64,000 nt of DNA from Flavobacterium ajazii (GCF_010614725.1 NZ_JAAEHL010000014.1:101724-165723), one strand, 5' to 3'. Positions 17,501-26,376 are shown, counted from the stretch's first letter. The notes: generated by a model not told the origin, from the sequence alone. A program made the numbers and translations.

Positions 17501-17941
17501 TTACTTTTTTTTTATCAATTCATAATTGACAATTGTAAAAAAATAAAAACACAAATCGGCTGAAATTTTACCAAAAATAATTCCGAAGAAATAATTTCCA
17601 AAAAGTATCGGCATCCAGTACATACAAAAAGGACGGATTACCAAAAAATCCAGAAATGCAGGATAACCAAATTCTAAAATCAGATTTTTAACGAGGCTTA
17701 GAATTTCATGAGTAGTAGTCTTTTTGTCTAAAAGACTGTTTTGTCTGTTTAATTTCTTATAAGAAGAAAATAAAATCACACTGTAAAAAGCGAGGTATTC
17801 TGCAAACGTAATCAAATAGGCAGTGGTTAGTCCATTGCAAATTTTACTGAAAAGTGATGTTGTAAGCGCAGCACTTGTACTGGCTAATTCAGCATATTTG
17901 TATCGGTCAAACCATTCTTTAAAATTTGATTTTTTGAGCAT
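17501..17941 (-). CDS. Hypothetical four-helix membrane protein
   Basis: The 146-residue protein contains three to four hydrophobic segments (about 40-58, 90-110 and 112-138) and is rich in aromatic residues. No conserved motif is recognisable. Its stop abuts the histidine kinase stop on the opposite strand with no gap. A CTAAG-type repeat lies upstream of its start. Function unknown. Confidence 0.6.
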   Translation of the reverse strand: MLKKSNFKEWFDRYKYAELASTSAALTTSLFSKICNGLTTAYLITFAEYLAFYSVILFSSYKKLNRQNSLLDKKTTTHEILSLVKNLILEFGYPAFLDFLVIRPFCMYWMPILFGNYFFGIIFGKISADLCFYFFTIVNYELIKKK

Positions 17942-17964
17942 TTTGCGAAATTCCGGTAAAGAAA

Positions 17965-18025
17965 GGTTCTAAGGTACTAAGTTTTTTCAAGTTTTAAATG
18001 TCAAATTGCTCAATACCTTAGAATC
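17965..18025. repeat. CTAAG-type inverted repeat, copy 2
   Basis: TTCTAAGGTA (17967-17976) is perfectly complementary to TACCTTAGAA (18014-18023). The flanks GGTTCTAAGGTACTAAG and GATTCTAAGGTATTGAG (reverse complement) extend the similarity. It has the same vocabulary as the repeat at 12401-12519. Confidence 0.6.
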
Positions 18026-18038
18026 AGTAAACTTTTAA

Positions 18039-18437
18039 TTATTTTGGTATAGAAGAAAACAATTTAGGCTTTCCTTCGACGCATTTAATTCCAGCAGGAG
18101 GTAACATGAGGTCGCAGGCAGCGTCTATTTTCCATCTTTTATTATAGGCAGCCTGTGCTTTTAGGTACTGGTCTACTTTGGCAAGAAATTTAACCTTATC
18201 TATTTTTTTAGAATATATTATAAAGTCATTGGTTCCGCCACAGGCACTGGAGTTAATTGATGTAAAATCCCATTCTTCAGGGTTTGTACAGGTTTGAGAA
18301 GTAGACAATGAAAGTGTAACAATCTCCTGATGCATTTTTTCTAATTTTTGGGCATCTTCTTTTTGAGTGTCTTCGTCATTACTGCAGGAAACAGCACCAA
18401 AACAAATAATGAATACAATAAAACTTAATTTTTTCAT
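18039..18437 (-). CDS. Small lipoprotein with conserved cysteines, hypothetical
   Basis: The 132-residue product begins with a lipoprotein signal ending GAVSC (Cys 18), then an acidic linker SNDEDTQKEDAQ. The mature part has five further Cys (TSQTCTNPEEW, SSACGGT, DAACDLML, GIKCVEG), so disulfides are likely. It should be anchored in the outer or inner membrane facing the periplasm. I recognise no family. Confidence 0.68.
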   Translation of the reverse strand: MKKLSFIVFIICFGAVSCSNDEDTQKEDAQKLEKMHQEIVTLSLSTSQTCTNPEEWDFTSINSSACGGTNDFIIYSKKIDKVKFLAKVDQYLKAQAAYNKRWKIDAACDLMLPPAGIKCVEGKPKLFSSIPK

Positions 18438-18502
18438 GGTAAATGATTTTAGGTTAGTTTTATTGATAAGACGTGTTGATTGTGAAAGGGTTGCGTAATT
18501 AT

Positions 18503-18543
18503 AAAAAAAGTTTCTAAGATTTTAAATTTTAATCTTAGAAACT
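18503..18543 (-). terminator. Terminator of the aldo/keto reductase gene (CTAAG-type hairpin)
   Basis: A perfect 13-base stem (18509-18521 with 18531-18543, AGTTTCTAAGATT) is followed on the minus strand by a T7 run. It lies 40 bases after the stop of the reductase gene. It shares the CTAAGAT word with the dispersed repeats, so repeat and terminator may be the same thing. Confidence 0.8.
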
Positions 18544-18582
18544 CAGTATTTTGAAATTCAGTACTTCAGGAGAAGTAAATAA

Positions 18583-19569
18583 TTACCACAACTGATGTAC
18601 AGAGGGTTTTATATATTCTTCGTAAATTTTATTCATGGCTGCAATTTTTTCTGAAGATAATTTAGGTAAATCATAAACCGATAAATTAGATAGTACATGG
18701 CTTTCTTTAGAAGCTCCTGGAATGATGCAGCTAATATCTTCAAAACTCAGGATCCATTGTAGAGCATAAGGTGAAAGATTAGAAGCTTCAGGAAATAATG
18801 CTTTTAATTCTTCAACAGCTTTTAGGCCTAATTCGTAATCAATACCAGAGAAAGTTTCTCCTTTGTCAAAAGCATGACCGTTTCTGTTGAAATTTCTGTG
18901 GTCTTGTGGTTCAAAAGTTGTTTTTGCATCAAACTTACCGGTTAAAAGCCCGCTTGCTAAAGGAACTCTTGCAATGATACCAATATCTTTTTTTCTTGCT
19001 TCAGAAAAAAACAATTGTGAAGGACGCTGACGAAATAAATTAAAAATAATCTGAACCGTTGTAACATTTGAATATTCGATTGCTTTTAAGGCTTCTTCGA
19101 CTTTTTCTACACTAACGCCAAGATTTAAAATTTTCCCCTGTTCTTTCAGACGATCAAATAGTTCAAAAATTTCAGGACGATAAAAAACTTCAGTAGGAGG
19201 ACAGTGTAATTGAATTAAGTCAAGAGTTTCTAATCCCAATCTTTTTAAGCTGTCTTCAACATACTTCTGAAGCACTTTTGGCTGATAGCCTTCATTAACA
19301 TGCGGATTGATATGGCGTCCGCATTTTGTAGCGACATAAATTCGCTCAGATCTCGAACGAATAACTCTTCCAACAGCAGTTTCACTTAAACCATTTTCAT
19401 AAACATCTGCGGTGTCAATAAAGTTGACTCCATTATCGATGGCTGTATTTAAAAGTTCATCTGCAGTTTTATTGTCAAAAGCTGATCCCCATTTTCCACC
19501 AACCTGCCAGGTTCCCAGTGAAATTTCAGATATATTAAAATTTGTTTTGCCTAATTTACGGTAATTCAT
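18583..19569 (-). CDS. Aldo/keto reductase
   Basis: The 328-residue cytoplasmic TIM-barrel enzyme uses NADPH to reduce aldehydes or ketones. The catalytic tetrad region is visible: DTADVYENGLSE (Asp 52, Tyr 57), YVATKCG with Lys near 82, and LIQLHCPP with His near 123. The C-terminal cofactor-binding segment IIPGASKESHVLSNL is also present. The substrate is not predictable. It is transcribed as a single gene with its own terminator. Confidence 0.92.
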   Translation of the reverse strand: MNYRKLGKTNFNISEISLGTWQVGGKWGSAFDNKTADELLNTAIDNGVNFIDTADVYENGLSETAVGRVIRSRSERIYVATKCGRHINPHVNEGYQPKVLQKYVEDSLKRLGLETLDLIQLHCPPTEVFYRPEIFELFDRLKEQGKILNLGVSVEKVEEALKAIEYSNVTTVQIIFNLFRQRPSQLFFSEARKKDIGIIARVPLASGLLTGKFDAKTTFEPQDHRNFNRNGHAFDKGETFSGIDYELGLKAVEELKALFPEASNLSPYALQWILSFEDISCIIPGASKESHVLSNLSVYDLPKLSSEKIAAMNKIYEEYIKPSVHQLW

Positions 19570-19610
19570 TTTGTTTCTTTAAAGGTTTTAGATAAGTAAA
19601 GCTTCTGAGT

Positions 19611-19672
19611 CACTAAGATATTTATAAGTCAAGTAAAAAAGCTTAGAATTTTACCAGCTAAGAATCTTAGTG
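19611..19672. repeat. CTAAG-type inverted repeat, copy 4
   Basis: CACTAAGAT (19611-19619) is the exact complement of ATCTTAGTG (19664-19672). GCTTAGAA and AGCTAAGAAT lie in between. It separates cysM from the reductase gene. Confidence 0.5.
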
Positions 19673-19682
19673 TTTTTGTTTT

Positions 19683-20570
19683 TTAATCAAATAAGTCAGA
19701 AGATAAATAACGGTCACCGCGATCACAAATAATCGCTACAATCACACCTGATTCTAACTGTTCTGCGATTTTCAGGGCTACTGCTACAGAACCTCCACTG
19801 CTCATTCCTGCAAAGACACCTTCTTCAAGTGCTAATCTTTTAGTCATTTCCCTTGCTTCTTCTTCGCTTACATCAATAACGGTATCTACTTTTGAAGCAT
19901 CAAAAATCTTTGGTAAATATTCCTGAGGCCATTTGCGAATTCCCGGAATCTGAGACCCATCGCTAGGCTGAGCTCCTATAATCTGAATATTTGGATTTTT
20001 TTCTTTTAAGTAAGATGAGGTACCAATGATGGTTCCGGTAGTCCCCATTGCTGATACGAAATGGGTTACAGTTCCTTCGGTATCTTCCCAGATTTCAGGC
20101 CCTGTGGTTTTGTAATGTGCTTTCCAGTTGTCATCATTTGCAAACTGATTTAGCATTACGTAACCTCCTTCAGCTACTTTTTTGTCAGCGTAATCACGTG
20201 AACCGATGATTCCTTCACTGGCAGGTGTCAAAATAACGGTTGCGCCATAAGCACGCATGGTTTGTGTGCGTTCTTTTGTAGAATCTTCAGGAAGTACCAG
20301 TTCAATTTCAACCTGAAATAATTGAGCAATCATGGCCAGAGCAATTCCTGTATTGCCGCTCGTTGCTTCAATTAATTTATCACCTTTTTTTATATCGCCT
20401 CTTTCCAGAGCGGATGCAATCATGTTATAAGCGGCTCTGTCTTTTACACTTCCCCCCGGATTGTTTCCTTCAAGTTTTAATAAAAGTTTTACGTTTTTAT
20501 TTTTGACCAGATTGACAGTTTCCATCAATGGAGTGTTGCCAATCAGGTTGATTAATTTCTGTGGTTTCAT
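19683..20570 (-). CDS. cysM: Cysteine synthase B (O-acetylserine sulfhydrylase)
   Basis: This PLP enzyme of 295 residues converts O-acetylserine and sulfide (or thiosulfate) to cysteine. The PLP lysine is in GGSVKDRAA (Lys 43). The substrate loop EATSGNTGIALAM lies near 68-80, and the phosphate-binding glycines GTTGTIIGT near 175. The length and the GSQIPGIRKWPQEYLP segment favour the CysM branch over CysK. It follows the serine acetyltransferase gene by one base, so the two steps of cysteine synthesis form an operon. Confidence 0.93.
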   Translation of the reverse strand: MKPQKLINLIGNTPLMETVNLVKNKNVKLLLKLEGNNPGGSVKDRAAYNMIASALERGDIKKGDKLIEATSGNTGIALAMIAQLFQVEIELVLPEDSTKERTQTMRAYGATVILTPASEGIIGSRDYADKKVAEGGYVMLNQFANDDNWKAHYKTTGPEIWEDTEGTVTHFVSAMGTTGTIIGTSSYLKEKNPNIQIIGAQPSDGSQIPGIRKWPQEYLPKIFDASKVDTVIDVSEEEAREMTKRLALEEGVFAGMSSGGSVAVALKIAEQLESGVIVAIICDRGDRYLSSDLFD

Positions 20571-20571
20571 T

Positions 20572-21363
20572 CTATTTTTTTTCTTTTATTTTGACTTCGG
20601 TTGTAGTGGTATTCAGGACGACAGAATCTGCCGGAATAGATTTGGTTACCCAGGCATTTCCTCCTACGATGCTGTTTTTGCCAATAACTGTTTCGCCTCC
20701 TAAAATAGTTGCATTTGCGTAAATACACACATTTTTTTCGACAGTAGGATGTCGTTTGGCGTTTTTCATTTCTTTGCTCACACTTAAAGCGCCTAAAGTT
20801 ACTCCCTGATAAATTTTGACATGTTTTTCGATAACAGCTGTTTCCCCAATAACAATTCCGGTGGCGTGATCAATAAAAAACGGAGAAGCAATATCGGCTC
20901 CGGCGTGAATATCAGTTCCTGTGATGCGATGTGCGTATTCACTCATCAATCTTGAAAATAATAATAAATCGAGTTTATACAATTCGTGGCTTAATCTGTA
21001 AATTGCAATTGCATAGAAGCCGGGATAGCCTAAATAAACTTCATCGATACTGTTTGAGGCAGGATCATTTTCTAAGATATATTCGGCATCCTGATTCAGT
21101 TTTTCTAAAACTTCAGGTAGTTTTTCCAGAAAAAGGTCCCACATTGATCCGCATAATTTTTCCGGCTTTTTGCAGGCAAGAACAGCAATTTCCTTAAAGC
21201 GAAATTCTAGTTCATAAATGCTTTGATCTAAAGCGGCATTTGAATCAAAAAGGGTGTAAAAAAGCTTTTCGGTAAACTCTTCTGTTTTGGTTTTAATACC
21301 GTAATTTATATTTGAATGGCTTTTTAAAGCTTTGATATTTTGTATGATGAGATCTTTTGACAC
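20572..21363 (-). CDS. Serine O-acetyltransferase
   Basis: The 263-residue enzyme makes O-acetylserine for the adjacent cysM product. It has an N-terminal helical domain (about 1-150). A C-terminal left-handed beta-helix of hexapeptide repeats carries the active-site histidines: DIHAGADIASPFFIDHATG near 152 and GVTLGALSVSKEMKN near 187. The extended N-terminus and the short C-terminal tail resemble the EpsC-type enzymes of Bacteroidota. A true CysE tail ending in Ile that docks cysteine synthase is not seen. Confidence 0.92.
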   Translation of the reverse strand: MSKDLIIQNIKALKSHSNINYGIKTKTEEFTEKLFYTLFDSNAALDQSIYELEFRFKEIAVLACKKPEKLCGSMWDLFLEKLPEVLEKLNQDAEYILENDPASNSIDEVYLGYPGFYAIAIYRLSHELYKLDLLLFSRLMSEYAHRITGTDIHAGADIASPFFIDHATGIVIGETAVIEKHVKIYQGVTLGALSVSKEMKNAKRHPTVEKNVCIYANATILGGETVIGKNSIVGGNAWVTKSIPADSVVLNTTTTEVKIKEKK

Positions 21364-21524
21364 AATCGTAAAATTGAATGGATAATTTGAAACGTTAAAA
21401 GTAAGGTGTTTTTTGTAAATAATAGGTATGAATTCTTTAAAGAATTTTTCAACTGAGCATTCTATTTGTGATAAATAAAAGAGTTTTTAAAAGCAGGTAA
21501 TTTATGAGATTGCTAAGAAGTTAA

Positions 21525-22256
21525 ATGTGTAAATTAGCAGAAAACATCGTAGTAATGAAAAATGTCCACACTTTTAAGAGTGCTGTCTCTAACCAGTCAT
21601 TTCCGATAACAGAGAAAGTTTCGGCAAAATCCATACACGACCCTATTTTAGGGCTTATAATTAAAGATCATCCTTTGTTTTGTGATAGCGATTTTATTTC
21701 TTTTAGCGAATTAAATACCTATCGTCAAAAATATATTTCAAATTATTTATCTACCGAGATTGGTGCTCTTTCAGATCTTGAAAAGAGTGTTATTTCATCT
21801 TTAAAAGAAGATAAATCAATTGTAAGTATCGTTGAAGATGAAGATGAGACCAGAAATTTTGGTCAAAAAATAGCAGATAAAGTTGCTGATTTTGGCGGAA
21901 GCTGGACTTTTATTATTTCGTTTGTAATTTTTATTGTGCTTTGGATTGGTTCTAATGTTTACATTTTAATGAATAAAGGGTTTGATCCTTATCCTTTTAT
22001 TCTACTGAATCTGATTTTGTCATGCATTGCAGCTTTGCAGGCTCCTGTAATTATGATGAGTCAGAATCGTCAGGAAGAAAAAGACCGGAACCGTGCCAAA
22101 AAAGATTATATGATTAATCTGAAATCAGAACTTGAAATCAGAATGATTCATGATAAAGTTGACCATTTGATTATGCATCAGCAACAGGAATTAATCGAGA
22201 TTCAAAAAGTACAAATTGAAATGATGAATGATATTTTAAATCAAATTAAGAAGTGA
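21525..22256 (+). CDS. DUF1003 membrane protein
   Basis: The 243-residue protein carries the DUF1003 core: DFGGSWTFIISFVIFIVLW at about 123-141, a second helix FILLNLILSCIAALQAPVIMMSQNRQ, and the basic motif EEKDRNRAKKDYMINLKSE. Two membrane helices sit in the middle of otherwise soluble, coiled-coil-prone ends. The start at 21525 (MCKLAENIVV) may be too early; the Met at 21555 (MKNVHTFKS) is an alternative. Function is unknown for the family. Confidence 0.85.
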   Translation: MCKLAENIVVMKNVHTFKSAVSNQSFPITEKVSAKSIHDPILGLIIKDHPLFCDSDFISFSELNTYRQKYISNYLSTEIGALSDLEKSVISSLKEDKSIVSIVEDEDETRNFGQKIADKVADFGGSWTFIISFVIFIVLWIGSNVYILMNKGFDPYPFILLNLILSCIAALQAPVIMMSQNRQEEKDRNRAKKDYMINLKSELEIRMIHDKVDHLIMHQQQELIEIQKVQIEMMNDILNQIKK

Positions 22257-22259
22257 AAA

Positions 22260-22544
22260 CTACAAATAAAAATGTTTGTAATAATATCCGCCAATCATAA
22301 AAAAGCTATTTACGATAGCAAAAATCCATAATAAATTTTTGTGATTTTTGGATTTTTTAAAAAAGTAAAGCAGTCCGGAAAACAGAAAAAAAAGAGTAGT
22401 ATAAATAGCCGGATACATTTTAAAAGCATCAAAAAAACGTCCTTCAAAAAGTAAGAATAAAGACCGCTGAAAACCACAGCCTAAGCACTCAAAACCAAAC
22501 AGTGTTTTGAACAGACAGGGCAGCATGTATTTTTCTAATCCCAC
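22260..22544 (-). CDS. DUF2752 small membrane protein
   Basis: The 94-residue protein contains the DUF2752 signature CLFKTLFGFECLGCGFQRS (CxGCGxxR type) in the N-terminal third, followed by two hydrophobic helices. It is an inner-membrane protein of unknown function that is widespread in Bacteroidota. Its stop lies 3 bases from the stop of the convergent DUF1003 gene. Confidence 0.85.
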   Translation of the reverse strand: MGLEKYMLPCLFKTLFGFECLGCGFQRSLFLLFEGRFFDAFKMYPAIYTTLFFLFSGLLYFFKKSKNHKNLLWIFAIVNSFFMIGGYYYKHFYL

Positions 22545-22644
22545 GGTTTTTCTTTATTACAATTTTACGAAATTATTGAATAAGCTTTAAATAGATAAGA
22601 GTACTATTTTAAAGTTTCTTATTTTTGATGTCTTATATAAAATT

Positions 22645-22830
22645 ATGAAAACTTTTAAAATTTTAATAATGGCAGCCGCAATTTCGGTAGCCTTATACGA
22701 ACAGGTTTCTGAAGAAAAAAATATCTATATAATGGTAGTTGCTATTGCTGTGTTTATGTTTGGAATGATGCAGCTGAGTGCAAAAACACCTAGTAAAAAT
22801 CAGGAAAAAGAAGAAGAAGATGCTGAATAA
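22645..22830 (+). CDS. Small membrane protein upstream of Smr gene, hypothetical
   Basis: The 61-residue product has a hydrophobic N-terminal helix and a second one (IMVVAIAVFMFGMMQLS) followed by an acidic tail KNQEKEEEDAE. It overlaps the Smr gene start by 11 bases, so the two should be translationally coupled. TATTTTTG at 22620-22627 may be the -7 box. No family recognised. Confidence 0.65.
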   Translation: MKTFKILIMAAAISVALYEQVSEEKNIYIMVVAIAVFMFGMMQLSAKTPSKNQEKEEEDAE

Positions 22831-23368
22831 AGGAGATAAGGTTTCGGTTTTGGACGAAGCTATAAACGGAACAGTAGTTTCGGTTAAAAATAATGAAGTT
22901 TTGATTGAAACCGAAGATGGATTTATGATGACATTTTTTGTCAATGAATTGATTAAAATTCAGGATTCCAGTAACTTAATGAATTCTATTAAAAGGGTTG
23001 ATTTAGATTCTGTTTCAAAACAAAAAGAAGAGCCAAAACCAAGGAGTTTTGTGAAAGAAAAGAAAGATAAACGCGAAATTGGAGTTCCTGAATTTGATTT
23101 GCATATCGAAAAATTGATTCCAAATAAGCGTGGAATGTCAAATTATGATATTTTGACACTTCAAACTGAAACGGCAAAAAGGCATATTGAATTTGCCATT
23201 AAAAACCGCATTCCCAAGATCGTTTTTATTCATGGAGTTGGAGAAGGAATACTAAAAGCTGAACTTGATTTTTTATTGGGCAGATACGACGGAATAGATT
23301 TTCAGGATGCTAATTATCAAAAATACGGGCTTGGTGCTACCGAAGTTTATTTCAGGCAAAATAGATAG
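22820..23368 (+). CDS. Smr-domain (DUF2027-type) protein
   Basis: From the Met at 22820 the protein is about 182 residues. An N-terminal SH3-like beta domain (KVSVLDEAINGTVVSVKNN) is followed by a lysine-rich linker. The C-terminal Smr domain carries DLHIEKLIP near 88 and the GVGEGILKAEL loop near 140, which are the two hallmark motifs. Smr domains nick or bind branched DNA or act as RNA endonucleases; the actual role is open. A longer start at 22778 is possible but lies deep in the previous gene. The coupling with the 61-residue membrane protein supports 22820. Confidence 0.85.
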   Translation: MLNKGDKVSVLDEAINGTVVSVKNNEVLIETEDGFMMTFFVNELIKIQDSSNLMNSIKRVDLDSVSKQKEEPKPRSFVKEKKDKREIGVPEFDLHIEKLIPNKRGMSNYDILTLQTETAKRHIEFAIKNRIPKIVFIHGVGEGILKAELDFLLGRYDGIDFQDANYQKYGLGATEVYFRQNR

Positions 23369-23404
23369 ACCTGAATAATTTTAGATAAATAAAGTTAGGA
23401 GGGT

Positions 23405-23464
23405 ATAAAAAATCGTCCTGTTTTAATATTGATTTTTTGTCAGATCAGTATAAAACAGGACGAT
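23405..23464 (-). terminator. Terminator of the 23493-24434 lipoprotein gene
   Basis: The arms 23412-23425 and 23451-23464 are perfectly complementary over 14 bases (ATCGTCCTGTTTTA), with a 25-base loop. On the minus strand a T6 run follows. It may also slow the convergent Smr transcript. Confidence 0.82.
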
Positions 23465-23492
23465 AAAATTTGTAAGAAAATGAGTTTGAGTG

Positions 23493-24434
23493 CTAATTTG
23501 TAATTAATTCTCCATACAAAAAGCTGCTCCCTAAACTGAAACTTACATTTCCATTAGTTAATTCTACATTTTTAAATACAATAACATGTTTAAATGCAGT
23601 TCCTAATGTTGTTGTAGTTACTTCAATGACACCGCCATTTAAACCTTTCCAGGTTTCTTTAACAGCAGGAGTTGATGGGGTAGTAGTGTTACAGAAATAA
23701 GTATCAGTAATCAAGCCTTCATAAATTTTATAAGTGACTAGATTATTAGTTGAACTAATTAATCCTGTTCTTGGCTGGCCTGCAGGTGTAGCTTCATTTA
23801 CAATTAGACTAGATTCTATATTGTCTATTGTAAAAGATGTTGCATTTCCGGTATTATAATTATAAACTTGTTTAGAATCGGTGCATTGGTCTACAGCTTC
23901 TTTGAAGGTTAGATTTAAATCATCAGCATCGGTAACAAAAGTTCCAAAAACAAATGATGGTCCTATCTGATCACCCGCTGATTGAGAATAGGTAACATCT
24001 TCAAAAGAAATAATATGGCTATAACCTGATATTCTGGTGCTGTTTTCTGTTGTGTTAGTAGTATAAGTTGCAGTTGTGCTTATTTTGATTTTACCACTTA
24101 TAGCATACAATTCATTGGTTACATTTGGAGTTGAAGGTCTGATAGCATCACAAATATTAGCTGTTGCAACTGTTCCATTATAAGTTCTGTAAACTAACTT
24201 AAAAGTACTATTGTTAATGTCGAATTCCTGATCTCCAACTTCATTTATAAGAGTCTCTTCAGGCATTTGCAGCAATAAGCTTTCCTGATTCTTTAATTTA
24301 TAAAGTAATTCGTAAGTATCTGTGCAATTTTGGATACTTACGTCAGTAAAATCAAAAATTTCAGGGGTTAAATCACCATCGTCGCATCCGTTTAGTAAAA
24401 GGGCGAATAAAAGCAGGCATGCATATTTTTTCAT
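23493..24434 (-). CDS. Large lipoprotein, hypothetical, with internal repeat
   Basis: The 313-residue product has a lipoprotein signal with lipobox LLNGC (Cys 16), followed by DDGDLTPEIFDFTDV. The mature region is Thr/Ser/Asn-rich and beta-rich. Two similar halves are visible: segments such as ATANICDAIRPSTPNVTNE and TYFCNTTTPSTPAVKE precede SGKIKISTTATYT and NGGVIEVTTTTLG. This suggests a duplicated beta domain. It is surface- or periplasm-exposed. No functional family recognised. Confidence 0.65.
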   Translation of the reverse strand: MKKYACLLLFALLLNGCDDGDLTPEIFDFTDVSIQNCTDTYELLYKLKNQESLLLQMPEETLINEVGDQEFDINNSTFKLVYRTYNGTVATANICDAIRPSTPNVTNELYAISGKIKISTTATYTTNTTENSTRISGYSHIISFEDVTYSQSAGDQIGPSFVFGTFVTDADDLNLTFKEAVDQCTDSKQVYNYNTGNATSFTIDNIESSLIVNEATPAGQPRTGLISSTNNLVTYKIYEGLITDTYFCNTTTPSTPAVKETWKGLNGGVIEVTTTTLGTAFKHVIVFKNVELTNGNVSFSLGSSFLYGELITN

Positions 24435-24501
24435 CGTAATTTTATTTGCGTCAAAAATAGTGAAAATTTTTGCAAATGATATTTAGACAATCGATATTTC
24501 A

Positions 24502-24509
24502 TAACTTTG
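24502..24509 (+). promoter_or_regulatory. Putative -7 box of the cysteine desulfurase gene
   Basis: TAACTTTG matches TAnnTTTG exactly. Only 5 bases separate it from the ATG at 24515, so the mRNA should be leaderless or nearly so. Confidence 0.5.
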
Positions 24510-24514
24510 CGATA

Positions 24515-25639
24515 ATGAAAAAAGTATACCTCGATAACGCTTCTACAACAGCCATGAGACCTGAAGTTATTCAGGAAATGATAAAAACAATGACCGATGA
24601 TTTTGGAAATCCGTCGTCAACACATAGTTTTGGGAGAAACGCAAAAACTATTATTGAACTTTCCAGAAAAAATATAGCTAAATATTTGAATTGCTCTGCT
24701 CAGGAAATTATTTTCCTTTCGGGAGGGACTGAAGCAAATAACTGGATTCTCCGTTCTGCTGTTGAAGATTTGAAAGTAGAACGAATTATTACTTCCAAAA
24801 CAGAGCATCATGCCGTTTTGTATACAGTTTTAGCTTTACAGTCAGATTATAATACACAGGTAGATTATGTTAAAATCAATTCTGATGGAAGTATCGATTT
24901 GACGCATTTGTCTAATTTACTGTCTGATGAAAAAAAGACACTGGTAAGTCTGATGCATGTAAATAATGAAACGGGAACAATTCTGGATATAGAACGGGTT
25001 GGAGTTATTTGTAAACAATATAATGCGCTGTTTCACTCGGATACAGTGCAGTCTGTGGGTAAAACTGAAATTGATCTGCAAAAAATATCTCCTGATTTTA
25101 TCGTTGCAAGTGCTCATAAATTTCATGGGCCTAAAGGAATTGGTTTTGCTTTTGTTCGAAAAAATTCAGGTCTGCAGCCTTTACTTTTTGGAGGAGAACA
25201 GGAAAAAGGACTACGTGCCGGAACTGAAGCTGTTCATCAAATTGCCGGAATGGCAAAAGCTTTGAGTCTTTCGTATGAAAATTTAGAAATAGAAAGAGAA
25301 TATATTTTCGAGTTAAAAAATTATCTGATAAAACAACTTGGAATTCATTTTCCCGATTTTAGAATTGCAGGTAAAAAGGACGATTTCTATAATATTATCA
25401 ATATTATTTTACCTTTTTCAGAGGATAAAACTTCGATGCTGCTGTTTAGTTTAGATATGAAAGGCATTGCAGTTTCCAGAGGAAGTGCTTGTCAGTCAGG
25501 AAGTATAAAACCTTCGCATGTGTTGAAAGAAATGTTATCGGAGACCGATTTGAAATTACCGAATCTCCGAATTTCATTTAGTCATTACAATAATCAGGAA
25601 GATATTGACTGGCTGATTGAGAGTTTGAAAACAATCTAA
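24515..25639 (+). CDS. Cysteine desulfurase (NifS/IscS-like)
   Basis: From the Met at 24515 the enzyme has 374 residues. The N-terminus KKVYLDNASTTAMRPEV is the class-V aminotransferase start. The PLP lysine is in ASAHKFHGPKG (Lys 202). The sulfur-accepting Cys lies in SRGSACQSGS (Cys 326). It removes sulfur from cysteine for Fe-S clusters or thiolation. A 16-residue upstream extension exists in frame, but it overlaps the promoter box and lacks family similarity. No iscU or sufE lies beside it, so the acceptor is not known. Confidence 0.92.
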   Translation: MKKVYLDNASTTAMRPEVIQEMIKTMTDDFGNPSSTHSFGRNAKTIIELSRKNIAKYLNCSAQEIIFLSGGTEANNWILRSAVEDLKVERIITSKTEHHAVLYTVLALQSDYNTQVDYVKINSDGSIDLTHLSNLLSDEKKTLVSLMHVNNETGTILDIERVGVICKQYNALFHSDTVQSVGKTEIDLQKISPDFIVASAHKFHGPKGIGFAFVRKNSGLQPLLFGGEQEKGLRAGTEAVHQIAGMAKALSLSYENLEIEREYIFELKNYLIKQLGIHFPDFRIAGKKDDFYNIINIILPFSEDKTSMLLFSLDMKGIAVSRGSACQSGSIKPSHVLKEMLSETDLKLPNLRISFSHYNNQEDIDWLIESLKTI

Positions 25640-25655
25640 GTTTTTCAATTAAAAC

Positions 25656-26225
25656 TTATTTTCGTATTACTTTAACCTGTGAGTCATTTGTCAGTTTTAT
25701 AATTGTAGATGGCTTTCCTGCAATTTTATCATGGTATAAGTTTACGACATAATCAACTCCTTTGACAATTTCAGGATTTATATCTTTAAAAGCTAATGGT
25801 GTAGGCTGTCCTGAAATATTAGCAGAGGTAGAGACCAATGGTTTTTTCATTCTTTCTAACAATTTAAAACAAAAAGGCTCTTTTACTAAACGTATAGCTA
25901 ATGAATTATCTGCAGCAACGATATTTGGAGCAACATTGCGTGGTTCATCTAATATTAAAGTTGTTGGCTTTTCAGATAAATCAAGAATTTGCCAGGCTAC
26001 TTCTGGAATGTTTTTAAAAACGTTGTACATCATTTTTTCGCCATTCATCAATACAATCATACTTTGTGTTTCGGCACGTTGTTTCAGTTTGTATATTTTG
26101 GAAACTGCTTCAGGATTTGTAGCATCGCAGCCAATCCCCCAAACTGTATCCGTAGGATAAAGAATGATGCCGCCTTCTTTGATTACTTCAAAAGCTTTAT
26201 GTACTTCTTCGTTAAGATTTTCCAT
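25656..26225 (-). CDS. L-threonylcarbamoyladenylate synthase (Sua5/YrdC/TsaC family)
   Basis: From the Met at 26225 the protein has 189 residues. It uses threonine, bicarbonate and ATP to make threonylcarbamoyl-AMP for the t6A37 modification of tRNAs. The motifs GGIILYPTDTVWGIGCDA near 18, KIYKLKQR near 44, and PLVSTSANISGQP near 137 are diagnostic of YrdC. It is the short single-domain form without the C-terminal Sua5 domain. A longer in-frame start at 26258 adds 11 residues with no family similarity. Confidence 0.93.
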   Translation of the reverse strand: MENLNEEVHKAFEVIKEGGIILYPTDTVWGIGCDATNPEAVSKIYKLKQRAETQSMIVLMNGEKMMYNVFKNIPEVAWQILDLSEKPTTLILDEPRNVAPNIVAADNSLAIRLVKEPFCFKLLERMKKPLVSTSANISGQPTPLAFKDINPEIVKGVDYVVNLYHDKIAGKPSTIIKLTNDSQVKVIRK

Positions 26226-26368
26226 TTTTATATTTGAATTGAATATATTAAAGTGCAAAGAAACGAATAAAAAAAGTGAAATTCCAGTACTTTACTTTGC
26301 CCCAAAATAATTTATAAACATAACATTTTAATTAACTATAATCTTTTAGGTTTGTAGTTCTATTGTAC

Positions 26369-26376
26369 TATATTTG
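26369..26376 (+). promoter_or_regulatory. Putative -7 box at the head of the glycan locus
   Basis: TATATTTG matches TAnnTTTG and is the best candidate to drive the first glycosyltransferase gene at 26483. It leaves a leader of about 100 bases. No good -33 box was found. Confidence 0.4.
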
